13,069 bases of DNA from Saccoglossus kowalevskii (taxonomy: Eukaryota; Hemichordata; Enteropneusta; Harrimaniidae). The DNA lies in NCBI RefSeq assembly GCF_000003605.2, contig NW_003137831.1, positions 263,834-276,902 on the forward strand, in the 5' to 3' direction. Position numbers and translations under genes: made by a program. This document shows positions 1 through 8,139 of this stretch, piece by piece (positions within the stretch are counted from its first letter, which is position 1; each line of letters begins with the position of its first letter). Under the pieces are notes generated by a model. The model saw only the letters and a list, made by a program, of their open reading frames with translations, was not told the DNA's origin and ran no database searches.

Positions 1-105
1 GCCCTTTAAGTGTATATTTTGTGGAAATACACGAGTCACATGGTTGAAATGAACTCATCATATATTTATATTTGACTACTCGATTTCAGAAATACTTTTG
101 CTTAC

Positions 106-267
106 TTTTGACCAAAACACATTGTAGCAATGATATTCGCCACCATGAAATATAGCAATGGTTTTGGATAGAATGGTTCCCCGTTCTTGTCGGCTACAGC
201 TTTCTGCAATCTGGGGAAAGCTTCATGTCTCACGAGATCTTCCAGTTTTTCACCACTTGCATAGTTT
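106..267 (-). CDS. P450 gene A exon 4: helix D to helix E region
   Basis: 162 bases, entered in phase 2 and left in phase 2. The acceptor is ACATTTGACAG before 267; the donor is CAAAA|GTAAGC with the intron from 105. AG of exon 3 plus A makes Arg145, then NYASGEKLEDLVRHEAFPRL, QKAVADKNGEPFYPK, and PLLYFMVANIIATMCFGQ. NIIATMCFGQ matches the 'N(I/V)I..(I/M)CFG.RY' end of helix E in CYP1/CYP17/CYP2 proteins. The next exon should supply one base to finish a Lys or Arg codon and then continue Y, but it lies off the left edge. Confidence 0.87.
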
Positions 268-3200
268 CTGTCAAATGTGAATTGTTATGATTACATTTTT
301 CAAATGAGAGCGTATGAGAGTTTCACGTAAATAACTTTAAACAAATACCACGTTCACACTTGTGCCACAGAGCCGACTTGACTAACTTGGTAAACACTCG
401 TTATCAGTGGTATTAATTGGTCCTGTGTTCATACGTGTATAAAGACTAGACCGGCGTAGTTATCGGCCGCCGTGTTTCTTTAAAATACTTGCAATGAATA
501 GACCTCCAGAGCGAGGCTGACATTAAGGAGGTGATTTTAAGGCGGCATGGTTGTTCACACGTGCTGCAACCGTTTCTGTAAGAAAGAGGTGCCGGTCGAG
601 ACATTTTAGAACGTCTTAAACTGAATCGGCGTGACGCCGGCTTATCTTGTTCATAAGTGTTTCAACTATGAAGCTGGCCTCCAAGCCGGCTTGTTGGCAC
701 ACGTGTGAACACGGTAAAATGAATGAGATGACATAATATTTAATTTGCAAAAAAATTTCATATTATATTTAAAACCAACAGTGCTTTTCGGCCAATTAGA
801 ATGATCTATCGGAAGACTGTCTATTTTAAATGCCATGTTTTATGTCTGACTCGCTACGCTAGGACATTAATACAGATCACGTGACATCAAAGATAAAACA
901 CTGACTAACAAGGGCGTTCTGATAGACACACTGCCCTTTAAGCAACTGGAACAGAATGTCGGTCATTGGCTTTGTGGTTATATGATGTTTCGAGTTTGAT
1001 CATGAATATGATTAGCCCTTGATCCACGACGGTCGACAATCGGTCGTCGGCGCGAAAAATATAATGCACGGAATGAGCATGCGTACCCTAGCAATAACCC
1101 AACTTCGTTTTCCCGTGCACGACTCGCAAAATTGGAATTCTGGCAGTTACGAATTAGCGTTTGATTCAACCGTTTGATGCAAAATAGTTCACACCAATTT
1201 TCTGTGTATGTACCACATTTGGCATTGCAGGATCAGAGGCAGCGGCACCAAATTTTGCATTGGGGAGGGGGCGAGATCTGCTCACCAACCTTGCACCGAA
1301 GGCGCTACCTTACTACGGGTTCCGGGGCATGCTCCCCTTAAACATTTTTAAATCTTAACCCTCTGAAACGCTATTTCCTGCATTTTGAGGGACAAATTTT
1401 GCCAACACGAAGGGTTTTAGCTTGAATTTGGAGGGGCGATGCCCGCCAATACCCCCCCCCCCCATGCCGCCGCCACTGAGAATATATGGCGATGTTTGCG
1501 TGGGCAGACAACGACCGAATGTAAATAATGCCCACATTGAAGGAACGAATTACGTGTTGTGCATAAGTGATTTATTTGTGTATTTAATTATTGTAACGGT
1601 ACAAGTTGATAACAGCCTACAGATATGATTTATGACCAAGAGGTAGACGTATTTAACACTATGCGTTGTATTGTAAGGGTGATTTCTATATACATTTAAT
1701 TATACTATATTGGTGCCCATCAGTCTAATTATCGCTGTACATATGTTGCACGATTTATGTAACTTTAAACTGGATAAGAACCCGTGCACAAGGTGGTAAC
1801 AATTATTATTGGGTGTTTTGGGTTAATATTTTATCTGACTCCATGACCTTATATTATATTGTCCACCTGTCACAATTTGAGTATGCACATTGTTTGAGAA
1901 GAATGATTTATTTCGAAAGGTCAAAGTTCACGCACACGCTTTACACATTGTGTAATAAATGCATTTGGATTTTTATAGCATTTACCATTTATTTGGAAAT
2001 TGGGTCGCGGCCATTACAAATTTTGTGCAGAAACAGGTCAGGACTCACTGAATGCCTTTAAAGGTTTGAGAATTTCTCAAAATATATAGATGGTTTGGAA
2101 CAATAAAAGGCTATATACAGACCTCCGTGATAGAATTTATGGAACTGCGAACTCTACATTTGATCTCGGATCGGACTTTATATCCCAGAAGAGTCCTCAT
2201 GCAAACTCATTATATTGGCTTCAGAAAAGAGTAAATCTTTAAGTTAACAGTTCGAAAAATGGTTGTTTTTAGAACAAACAAATAACAACGTTGTGCTTGG
2301 GAATACACTAAATGAGAAGAGGGCCTTGGGTATTGTGCCTAAAAAACAACCTTCAAGTTTCTGCTGATATAACCTTCTTTTCATGCCGTTGCAGTAAAAA
2401 CAAAGATATCGTCATGAACAAAACTGATCAGATATCAGATACATGGTAATACAACATCATTCGAATTATCTTTTGAATGAGAAGTTGAAAATGGACTTAT
2501 TGAAAATTAATGAACTCAGTCAAGAAGCGATCTATTTAGCAGTATAAACTCTTACCTAATGGCTTGGTGTCCAACTTTACGAAGGAATTTCCACTTGGGG
2601 GTGAAGTCACCAGAAATAATGTTTTCACCGTTTTCGCTAAACAGGTTCTCTTTTGAAAAAAAAGAAAAAAAGAAAGTCGAACTATGGAGTTGACCATGAA
2701 ACTATGAGATAGGAGGTGAACTACTATGCATTTTCACCTTTTTAAACATAATTGTGTTGTATTTGTTTGTTTTTCCATGTGAATACGTTATTTTTTGTGT
2801 AGAATTTGTATTTGAATGTATAATCTTGGAATAAGCAGACGAAGACAAGTAACATCTCCGCCAGTACTTCACTCAATGACATACACACTTCATGTCCAGC
2901 AAACGTTCTGCAGTTTTTCTAATTGCATTCACAAAAAATAATACTTCATATATCGGTCCACCATCACTTCGTACCATCACATCTAAACTTATACATACGG
3001 TTTTGCTTTCTCGTTTCAATGCTTCACATGCACTGTTTTTATTAAATTCGTTCACGCTGTACCTAGATTGAGTTTTGGTTACACTAATTCAGCATGGAAC
3101 TACTATGCGTGATGCAAATAATGTGGGCGCATTTAACCGTTTGAGTTCGAACGCTAGTTTTTATTAAATAGAAACTGTGTTGAACTATTCTGAACATCGC

Positions 3201-4754
3201 GCGCACTGCTCATCAGGGAAAAAACATAATATTGTTACTTTGCATTCACTGGAAACATCACGTGGTCGTTTCGCTCTGCTCAGGTGTTACCGGTAGTAGG
3301 TTACATCTAAATCATGAAGTTAACGCAGAAAACAGCAAAACTGGTTATTAACACTTTACAAACATTTTCAATTGGGATGTGACCATCATTGTGTCGTTGG
3401 TGCACATTCAACATTAACATGAACATGATTCTCAGATTGTTTCTTGCTTGGTACTATGAATTTGAATCTCACAATGATGTTGATCGTAATTCGAATCGTA
3501 TTATACAGAGGTACACTAGTATTATATCCACTCAAGGAGCTAAGATTGCCCTTCTATGATTTTTTATTTATTTTCAAACTTAACAAACAGGTTACACCTG
3601 CACTCTAGTGTACTGAAAAATTCTTTTAAAATTCTCGATCAACCGTTACCATGGCAACAGTTAAAAAACGATTTTTATACCTTCGCACAAAATGTATTCG
3701 CAAAATAAATCTTTGAGTTTTACTACTCATTCTACTTCGATTGAGTGTGTGCCCAAAGTTAATAATTTGTTTTTGAGTCGAGGCCAGTGCTTCGACTTCT
3801 TCGAAAATATGCATAACACCTTATTTCCAAATGACAAAATATTCTTCCATCAAGCATTCACATGGTCAAGTCTATAAAGAATTCAACTTTACCGAGTCTA
3901 GGCATTTTAATTTAATGAACGTTCAAGACCCAGAAAGTGTTCAATTAAGCATGTTCATTAAGCAATTGAAGTTCAACTTGGTCCACTGTTATTATTGTCA
4001 GGCTTAGTAGTAAACCTTTCAGCCTACTGGAATGTCTGTATGTATTAACTTTTTTGTGTCTTTGCCGTTTTTTGAAACTCGATAGGCTGGTCACACCTGT
4101 ACTCTCGTTAGGTGACAACATTGCCTTGGCTATGGCCGAAAATGATTATTCGCGTTCCCAGTGGATCGCCAAACAGTCTGCCGGTTTGCACACCATACTA
4201 CCAATACAAGATTTACCAATGGCGGAAATATTAATATTGGCTTACTCTTACCTGAGTAGTGACTAGTGCGTCCAGCAAAATCATTTTGCTTCTTAACCAG
4301 CGCTTCATTGATGACTTCAATGGTATTTAGTACAACATAGTTTGATGTACCAACCTTTATTGTGATGACATCTCCATATTGATTAGCATACTGCATAAAT
4401 TTTATATGTGGATTTGTTGCTAGATCTAGGAATTTAGAAAAGTTGTATAAAGAAATCGATGAAATCAGTGTAATGGGACAATTTAATTATCCCAGAGGTG
4501 ATTTCCATCTAAAAAATAGGCGCGTCCCTTACGTGAAAAAGAGAGAGCATGCTAAATTACACAGCTTAAAGAATGTGTAAAAAATTACCCAACATATTCC
4601 CAATAAATGGATAACCCATAGGACCAGGTGGGAAACCAGATGGTGGTCGAAGATTTAACAGTCCATATGCCACAAGGAATACGACCAGCAGAATCAATAC
4701 ATTTACTGGACTGGTGAAAATACCAAGAAACCATGACAATATTTCGACAATCAT
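106..4754 (-). CDS. Cytochrome P450, CYP2 clan, 5' half (gene A; join of 4754-4589, 4425-4252, 2649-2556, 267-106; 3' part off left edge)
   Basis: Haem-thiolate monooxygenase; by family such enzymes sit in the endoplasmic reticulum membrane and take electrons from P450 reductase to hydroxylate steroids, fatty acids or foreign compounds. Four exons join in frame through GT-AG introns of 163, 1602 and 2288 bp to encode residues 1-198 of a protein expected to be near 500. Residues 5-33 form a hydrophobic anchor, 36-45 the hinge RPPSGFPPGP, and 51-54 IGNM. Residues 61-113 (NPHIKFMQYANQYGD onward, ending NDFAGRTSHYS) cover helix A to helix B. Residues 133-137 (WKFLR) are the helix C WxxxR motif that contacts a haem propionate. 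Residues 194-198 (MCFGQ) match the conserved CFG(Q/K) region. The I helix, ExxR and haem cysteine lie off the left edge. The sequence recalls CYP17/CYP1/CYP2 proteins, but the family cannot be fixed, so no symbol is given. The seen exons are free of stops, so the gene looks functional. Confidence 0.9.
346..716. mobile_element. MITE-like element with 35-bp terminal inverted repeats, in intron 3 of gene A
   Basis: The left end (346-380, TACCACGTTCACACTTGTGC...) and the reverse complement of the right end (682-716, TACCGTGTTCACACGTGTGC...) match at 28 of 35 positions. Both ends begin with TA, so a TA target site with a CC...GG element of 367 bp is a fair reading, as in Tc1/mariner-type insertions. 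No 8-bp target duplication is seen. The interior is GC-richer than its flanks and has no coding capacity. Motifs like the repeat core recur inside at 425-438 and 551-571. Family not recognised. Confidence 0.7.
718..1239. other. Intron 3 of gene A, no gene seen
   Basis: Ordinary intronic DNA with no coding region I can support. It contains one palindromic E-box, TCACGTGA at 877-884. A 63-codon minus-strand frame (978-1169) shows no recognisable domain. Confidence 0.5.
1240..1480. repeat. GC-rich dispersed-repeat-like block in intron 3 of gene A
   Basis: This block differs from its AT-rich flanks. It alternates G-rich and C-rich runs (GGGGAGGGGGCGAG, GGGGCATGCTCCCC at 1324-1337, GGAGGGGCGATGCCC) with AAATTTTG-type segments near 1249 and 1393. 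From memory the pattern, including CCTCTGAAACGC and TTTCCTGCATTTTGAGGGA, resembles old dispersed repeats found in several marine invertebrate genomes. I cannot name the family or define its ends. The small reading frames here are not convincing. Confidence 0.4.
1452..1463 (+). repeat. C12 homopolymer
   Basis: Twelve consecutive C, followed by ATGCCGCCGCCAC. A run like this is prone to length error in sequencing and to natural length variation. Confidence 0.95.
1500..2545. other. Rest of intron 3 of gene A, nothing seen
   Basis: AT-rich sequence without recognisable exon, repeat or RNA gene. An 82-codon plus-strand frame (1813-2061) is rich in Phe, Tyr and Leu and has no domain; I treat it as chance. 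Confidence 0.5.
2556..2649 (-). CDS. P450 gene A exon 3: B-C region with helix C WxxxR
   Basis: 94 bases, entered in phase 1 and left in phase 2. The acceptor is a strong polypyrimidine tract ending CAAAAG before 2649. Using the next AG two bases on would shift the frame into an early stop, so 2649 is the start. The donor is TTAG|GTAAGAG with the intron from 2555. It reads ENLFSENGENIISGDF, then TPKWKFLRKVGHQAI. W133 and R137 are the helix C motif, and GDFTPKWKFLRK matches the 'G(D/P)..P.W...RK' pattern of CYP1 and CYP17 proteins. It is too short for a simple reading-frame scan to pick up. Confidence 0.88.
2811..2907 (-). pseudogene. Fossil of a P450 last exon (haem-binding region) inside intron 2 of gene A
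   Basis: On the minus strand this segment aligns with gene B's last exon. It keeps a TGCAG acceptor and AACGTTT at its start, lacks the next 55 bases of the gene B exon, and resumes at GCTGGAC. In the haem frame it reads FAGHEVCM, then SEVLAEMLL and VFVCLFQDYTF, against FSAGRRVCM, GEVLAKSEMFL and VFICLFQNYTF in gene B. The 49-base stretch from GGAGATGTT to ACATTCAAA matches at 44 positions, and similarity stops there. The 55-base deletion shifts the frame so that the path from the acceptor meets TGA soon after, and the GRR of the signature has become GHE. It lies between exons 2 and 3 of gene A and cannot be its own last exon. I infer a remnant of a tandem duplicate. Confidence 0.8.
2908..4251. 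other. Intron 2 of gene A outside the fossil exon
   Basis: No further P450 exon remnant that I can recognise on the minus strand, and no gene on the plus strand. It holds an RFX-type X-box at 3645-3658. Short frames at 2873-3055, 3626-3877 and 4054-4266 lack domains. Confidence 0.5.
3645..3658 (+). promoter_or_regulatory. X-box (RFX-type) motif
   Basis: GTTACCATGGCAAC fits the RFX consensus GTNRCC-(spacer)-RGYAAC on both half sites with a 2-base spacer. RFX factors drive ciliary genes in animals. The site sits in an intron and no ciliary gene is visible, so function is unproven. Confidence 0.35.
4252..4425 (-). CDS. P450 gene A exon 2: helix A to helix B region
   Basis: 174 bases, entered in phase 1 and left in phase 1. 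The acceptor is AATTCCTAG before 4425; the donor is TCAG|GTAAGAG with the intron starting at 4251. It encodes LATNPHIKFMQYANQYGD, then VITIKVGTSNYVVLNTIEV and NDFAGRTSHYS. This fits the 'F..YA..YGD.....G....VVLN....I.EAL......FAGR' pattern of helix A, beta 1-1/1-2 and helix B in CYP2-clan enzymes. A 70-codon plus-strand reading frame overlaps it and is a shadow. Confidence 0.9.
4589..4754 (-). CDS. P450 gene A exon 1: start, membrane anchor and proline hinge
   Basis: 166 bases give 55 codons plus one base. ATG at 4754-4752 opens MIVEILSWFLGIF; a hydrophobic run follows (VNVLILLVVFLVAYGLL), then the RPPSGFPPGP hinge and YPFIGNML. The donor is G|GTAATT with the intron starting at 4588. The spare G joins AT of exon 2 to make Asp56, giving GNML-D-LATNPH, the usual reading at this point in CYP2-clan proteins. 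This ATG is chosen because a polypyrimidine tract and CAG acceptor end 8 bases before it, so the in-frame ATG further upstream (near 4820) would lie in an intron. Confidence 0.9.
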
Positions 4755-4775
4755 ATTTGATTCTGAAAAAGAAAA
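4755..4775 (-). other. Splice acceptor just upstream of the gene A start codon (5' UTR intron)
   Basis: Reading the minus strand, a run of T and C (TTCTTTTCTTTTTCAG) ends at 4763, followed by AATCAAAT and the ATG at 4754. This is a good acceptor 8 bases before the start codon, so gene A probably has at least one upstream noncoding exon and its promoter is not next to the ATG. I could not locate that exon in the 4.8-11 kb interval. Confidence 0.55.
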
Positions 4776-6450
4776 GAAAATAACAAACAAATTAGATAAG
4801 GTTGTGTCGCAGTTTAACATTGATGCATATATTTTTTTTATTACAATATCATATTAAAAAAAAGCTCCATTTACATAATGTATCGTGAAACATATACTCT
4901 GAATAGGGCTCACGTCCAACCAATAAACACATTTACCTAATTTACATAGAGAATGTCTTACTAACAAGTGATAATCTCGGTTCAACTATCCAATGTAATA
5001 CAAACATTCAGGCGCATTATTCTTGATCATTTGGCGATTTATAATGCCAAGGATTCATCTTATAAATCTACTTTTACTTTTTTTTGGTTCATTTGATGGA
5101 CATGTACAACATGCACTACGACGATTCACATGCCGCATTTCATGTTCAGTCAACACTTTTTACAATGTACCCGGCAGTGTCTAATAGTGTCCCCATCTCC
5201 AGTTACGACAATTGTATATTGGTACATTCCGAAACGACTTATACTGTAACGATTGGTCTAAAAAAACAACTAATGAGTGCATTTTTGTCTGAATACAATA
5301 AGATTTGTGAGTCATGAATAAATATATCGATACGGAATGGACTGCCCAAATAGTGTTACCCAAGGCCCACGCACAACAATATTTTAGATTTACGTAACGG
5401 ATAATTTGTATCAATATTTGTTTGACCCCCACTCTTTCAAGCATTTAAATTATCCTCGTGCAACTACTGTATGCGCCCTCTTTATTAAGTAGATTCGAAT
5501 CGAGTTAAAGAATATGTGTTACCTTCGTTACTTAGTAGTCGAATTCGAGTGTATATGTCACCTTATTAATTATGAGTTTATGGCACCAAGTTCCAAAATT
5601 TAAAAAAAATCGCGCTGGTTTATTGTTGTGAAACCATTTCTTCATATCTCAAAATTTTACTGGGTTGCACGGGTTGAAAAAGTTCATTTCATTTAGGGCG
5701 TTTCCTCTGTTATAATAGTTCGTCGTTATATACACTGTAAATTCCTTCAGCAGGAGGCTCAAAATGCATAATCTGAATTTGGTTTGAACTGTACGTAAGT
5801 AGCTTTAAATACGCATTTCCAAGACACTAGTTTACATACCCGGTAGTCAGTATATTGTAGTTTTTAAATAACTATGTTGTGTAATGTTTTCAGTGTATTG
5901 TATAACACTTTTTATAATCGTGTTCATGGATCGTCTAGTTGCAAAACGCTTACGTAGCCTCTGAGTATTTACGTACATGTCACTCTGTCAATAAAAACGA
6001 CACGCACAGCAGACGGTGACATTACCTACGCGTGGTTCAATTGATTACGAAACAGCAACACGGTGCCTGATACTTAGTAGTTCAGAAAGCAAAGCATTGT
6101 CATGTCGGCACATTGCATAGAAATGCATGCACTGTAATAGTTTTAAAAGCAACGCCTTATCAAGTAGGCGTGTTCAATTATTCACTGAATATATAGGTTT
6201 TTTTTAAATTTATTCACGTCACTTTGAACTTTGGATGACCATATGCTTTTAACGTTTACGTAACGAATGGTACAGTCCTATTGTTCAACAACAGACTCAT
6301 TGGTAAACAACACGGAAACTTGTCTCGCCTTAACACCCGGGCGTTGATCATAAAAATTGTGGATAGCTGCCAGAATTCGAAACTCTGAAACCGATTTTAG
6401 TTATTAACCAACATTATACTGTAACAGTACAAAGATTTCCGCCGTTGATC
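4763..6450. other. Upstream flank or 5' UTR intron of gene A, no coding region seen
   Basis: No exon with recognisable protein similarity. Frames at 5084-5317 (+) and 5181-5444 (-) overlap each other and have no domain. Around 5480-5580 there is a loose duplication (TTCGAATCGAG / TCGAATTCGAG, each followed by TATGTG- or TATGTC-type sequence). A noncoding first exon of gene A may lie here or further right, but I cannot point to it. Confidence 0.4.
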
Positions 6451-6455
6451 GCGCG

Positions 6456-6518
6456 TCACTCACTCACCCCCTCACTCACCTCACTCCCCCCCCCAACCCC
6501 AACCCCAACCCCAACCCC
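6456..6518. repeat. TCAC-type microsatellite followed by C9(AACCCC)4, a likely G-quadruplex on the minus strand
   Basis: TCAC repeats three times at 6456-6467, followed by imperfect TCAC/C-rich sequence. Then nine C (6486-6494) and four perfect AACCCC units (6495-6518). The minus strand has five consecutive G runs of four or more separated by TT, which meets the usual G-quadruplex rule. Confidence 0.9.
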
Positions 6519-6648
6519 AGCCACAGTACGTGTCTGCTCCAGGACACCACGCAATAAGTTACACAATGGAATCAGGGAATGGAATACTCAACGTCAATGT
6601 TGATACATAATAGATCACATAACTTGCCCCGGATAGTGACTTTGATAC

Positions 6649-6684
6649 CAGCAGCAGTAGCAGCAGCAGCAGTAGTAGCAGTAG
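6649..6684. repeat. CAG/TAG trinucleotide repeat, 12 units
   Basis: Twelve triplets, eight CAG and four TAG in mixed order, right after the C-rich tract. TAG interrupts any glutamine reading on the plus strand, and no long frame runs through it, so it appears noncoding. Confidence 0.95.
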
Positions 6685-6699
6685 CACCTGTTGATTAAG

Positions 6700-7990
6700 T
6701 GCCGACTTGTATTTGAAGTGCATTCGCGACTGATCTGTCTGTATTTGTACGCATGTGCAGTAACCCGGTTACAATAGTTTCTCTGTCACAACTGGGTCTC
6801 ACACAACAATCATCACCATTAAACTCCCCACACAGCCAATGGGGAATGTGCACACAGTTTTAAAAAGTGGCTTCTATTATACTAGAACCAAAATAAACAG
6901 ATACTGGAGTCGTTCTAAATATACTTATTGATACAAGAGGTACATTACTTGGGGTTTGCAACTACCTCAGACCACTAAAGAACAGACTAACTACGCGGCT
7001 TTTCCTTTGGTCAGATGCGTGCCACGTTTGTTTTTGGGTTTAACTTTTCAATCCAATAAACAACCGATCGAACTAACGCGACTATAACTTAATACCGCGA
7101 TATCCATTATTATTTCATCAAATCACACGAGATACTGCGAGATGTACACAGGAAGGAGTATTAGTTGGGTCTTAGTTCAATCATGGAGCTCCATGGTTCA
7201 ATGACTTCAATCGCTTTAATATAGTTGCGTGAGCATATCAAGTTTTCAAACGCAGTGTCCACAAAAACTACGAATAGTCCACACAAAGGAACACTGTCGA
7301 CGCCAACACCGCCATTTGACCTTTATAGAAAAAGTTCGATAAATGTTGGGAAAAGTCAAAGTAACGAGAAATATTACTATACATTTGCTCATTATGTATT
7401 CATAAATATCGTAGACGAAAGTAGGAAACATTAAAAATGCCGTAACTCATCCAAAAATTGACCGATTTGGACAGAAACGACGACGATGGAAAGGTCAGGA
7501 CACATGTCATTTTCGGTTAGATCTGAAAGTATGCACTTGCGATTTCTGCACTAGAATGACATTACGAAAACACACGAAGCAGGTAAATGCGAGTACGTAC
7601 GGGAATCTTCGGGTAGACTTGTGTCAATAAACTACCAGCAAGGTCTGCTGTGGTACGCAGAGTACTGGCGTAATCCCCAATTCACACCTAAAACAATAGG
7701 CGTTGCGAGTCTGTTTTTTAGTGGTCTGGGCAACTACGGTGACATGATACCAAGATCCCGTTACGCTCTCGCATAAGCGTTCCAACTCAGAAAAATGCGA
7801 ATGCGCATGCCCGAGGTAACTAGAATACTGGGATGTCCAGGTGGATAAAAATAGCTTCTCGCGATATGACGGATTACGATAACTATACATTTTCTGTACA
7901 TTTTAGATGCATTACATTTTTGCATTATGAATGTGGTAATACATGTTTTATTGCTTTAATGTACCCATGTTAATACTCATATTTTCATAG
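6700..7990. other. Intergenic, no gene seen
   Basis: No recognisable exon. A 14-bp perfect palindrome CATGGAGCTCCATG lies at 7182-7195. The 88-codon minus-strand frame at 7624-7890 and a shorter overlapping frame contain no domain that I know. Confidence 0.4.
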
Positions 7991-8017
7991 ATCAAAATGG
8001 ATGATACAATTCAAGTT

Positions 8018-8138
8018 GACCAATCAAGAAAAGGTATTGTGACATCGTTAGTTTTAATTGACTTATTGAGCGAATTATCCAATCAACAAGCGCCTCATTT
8101 TGCACAAGTGGACGGCTGCAGTTGCTATGTCACGTGAC
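8018..8138. promoter_or_regulatory. CCAAT motifs and palindromic E-box cluster
   Basis: Two CCAATCA motifs (near 8020 and 8090) are followed by GTCACGTGAC at 8129-8138, a 10-bp palindromic E-box of the kind bound by USF/MITF/TFEB-type factors. The combination can mark a promoter, but no transcript start or exon can be tied to it. Confidence 0.2.
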
Positions 8139-8139
8139 G

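Noticed and set aside
2873-3055. 60-codon minus-strand frame as a separate gene
   Set aside because: Its last residues (ERLLDM...) are just the frameshifted start of the fossil haem exon; the rest reads through intronic sequence with no domain.
4054-4266. 70-codon plus-strand frame antisense to exon 2 of gene A
   Set aside because: It overlaps a convincing P450 exon on the other strand; no domain of its own.
6495-6518. AACCCC units as an interstitial telomere
   Set aside because: Only four units, of the wrong type for an animal telomere, and embedded in other simple repeats.
6649-6684. Polyglutamine-coding CAG tract
   Set aside because: TAG triplets interrupt it in that frame and no surrounding coding exon is visible.
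7624-7890. 88-codon minus-strand frame and an overlapping shorter frame (about 7570-7670) after a TTGTTTTAG acceptor-like site
   Set aside because: It looked briefly like an exon, but neither frame gives a recognisable protein and there is no partner exon nearby.
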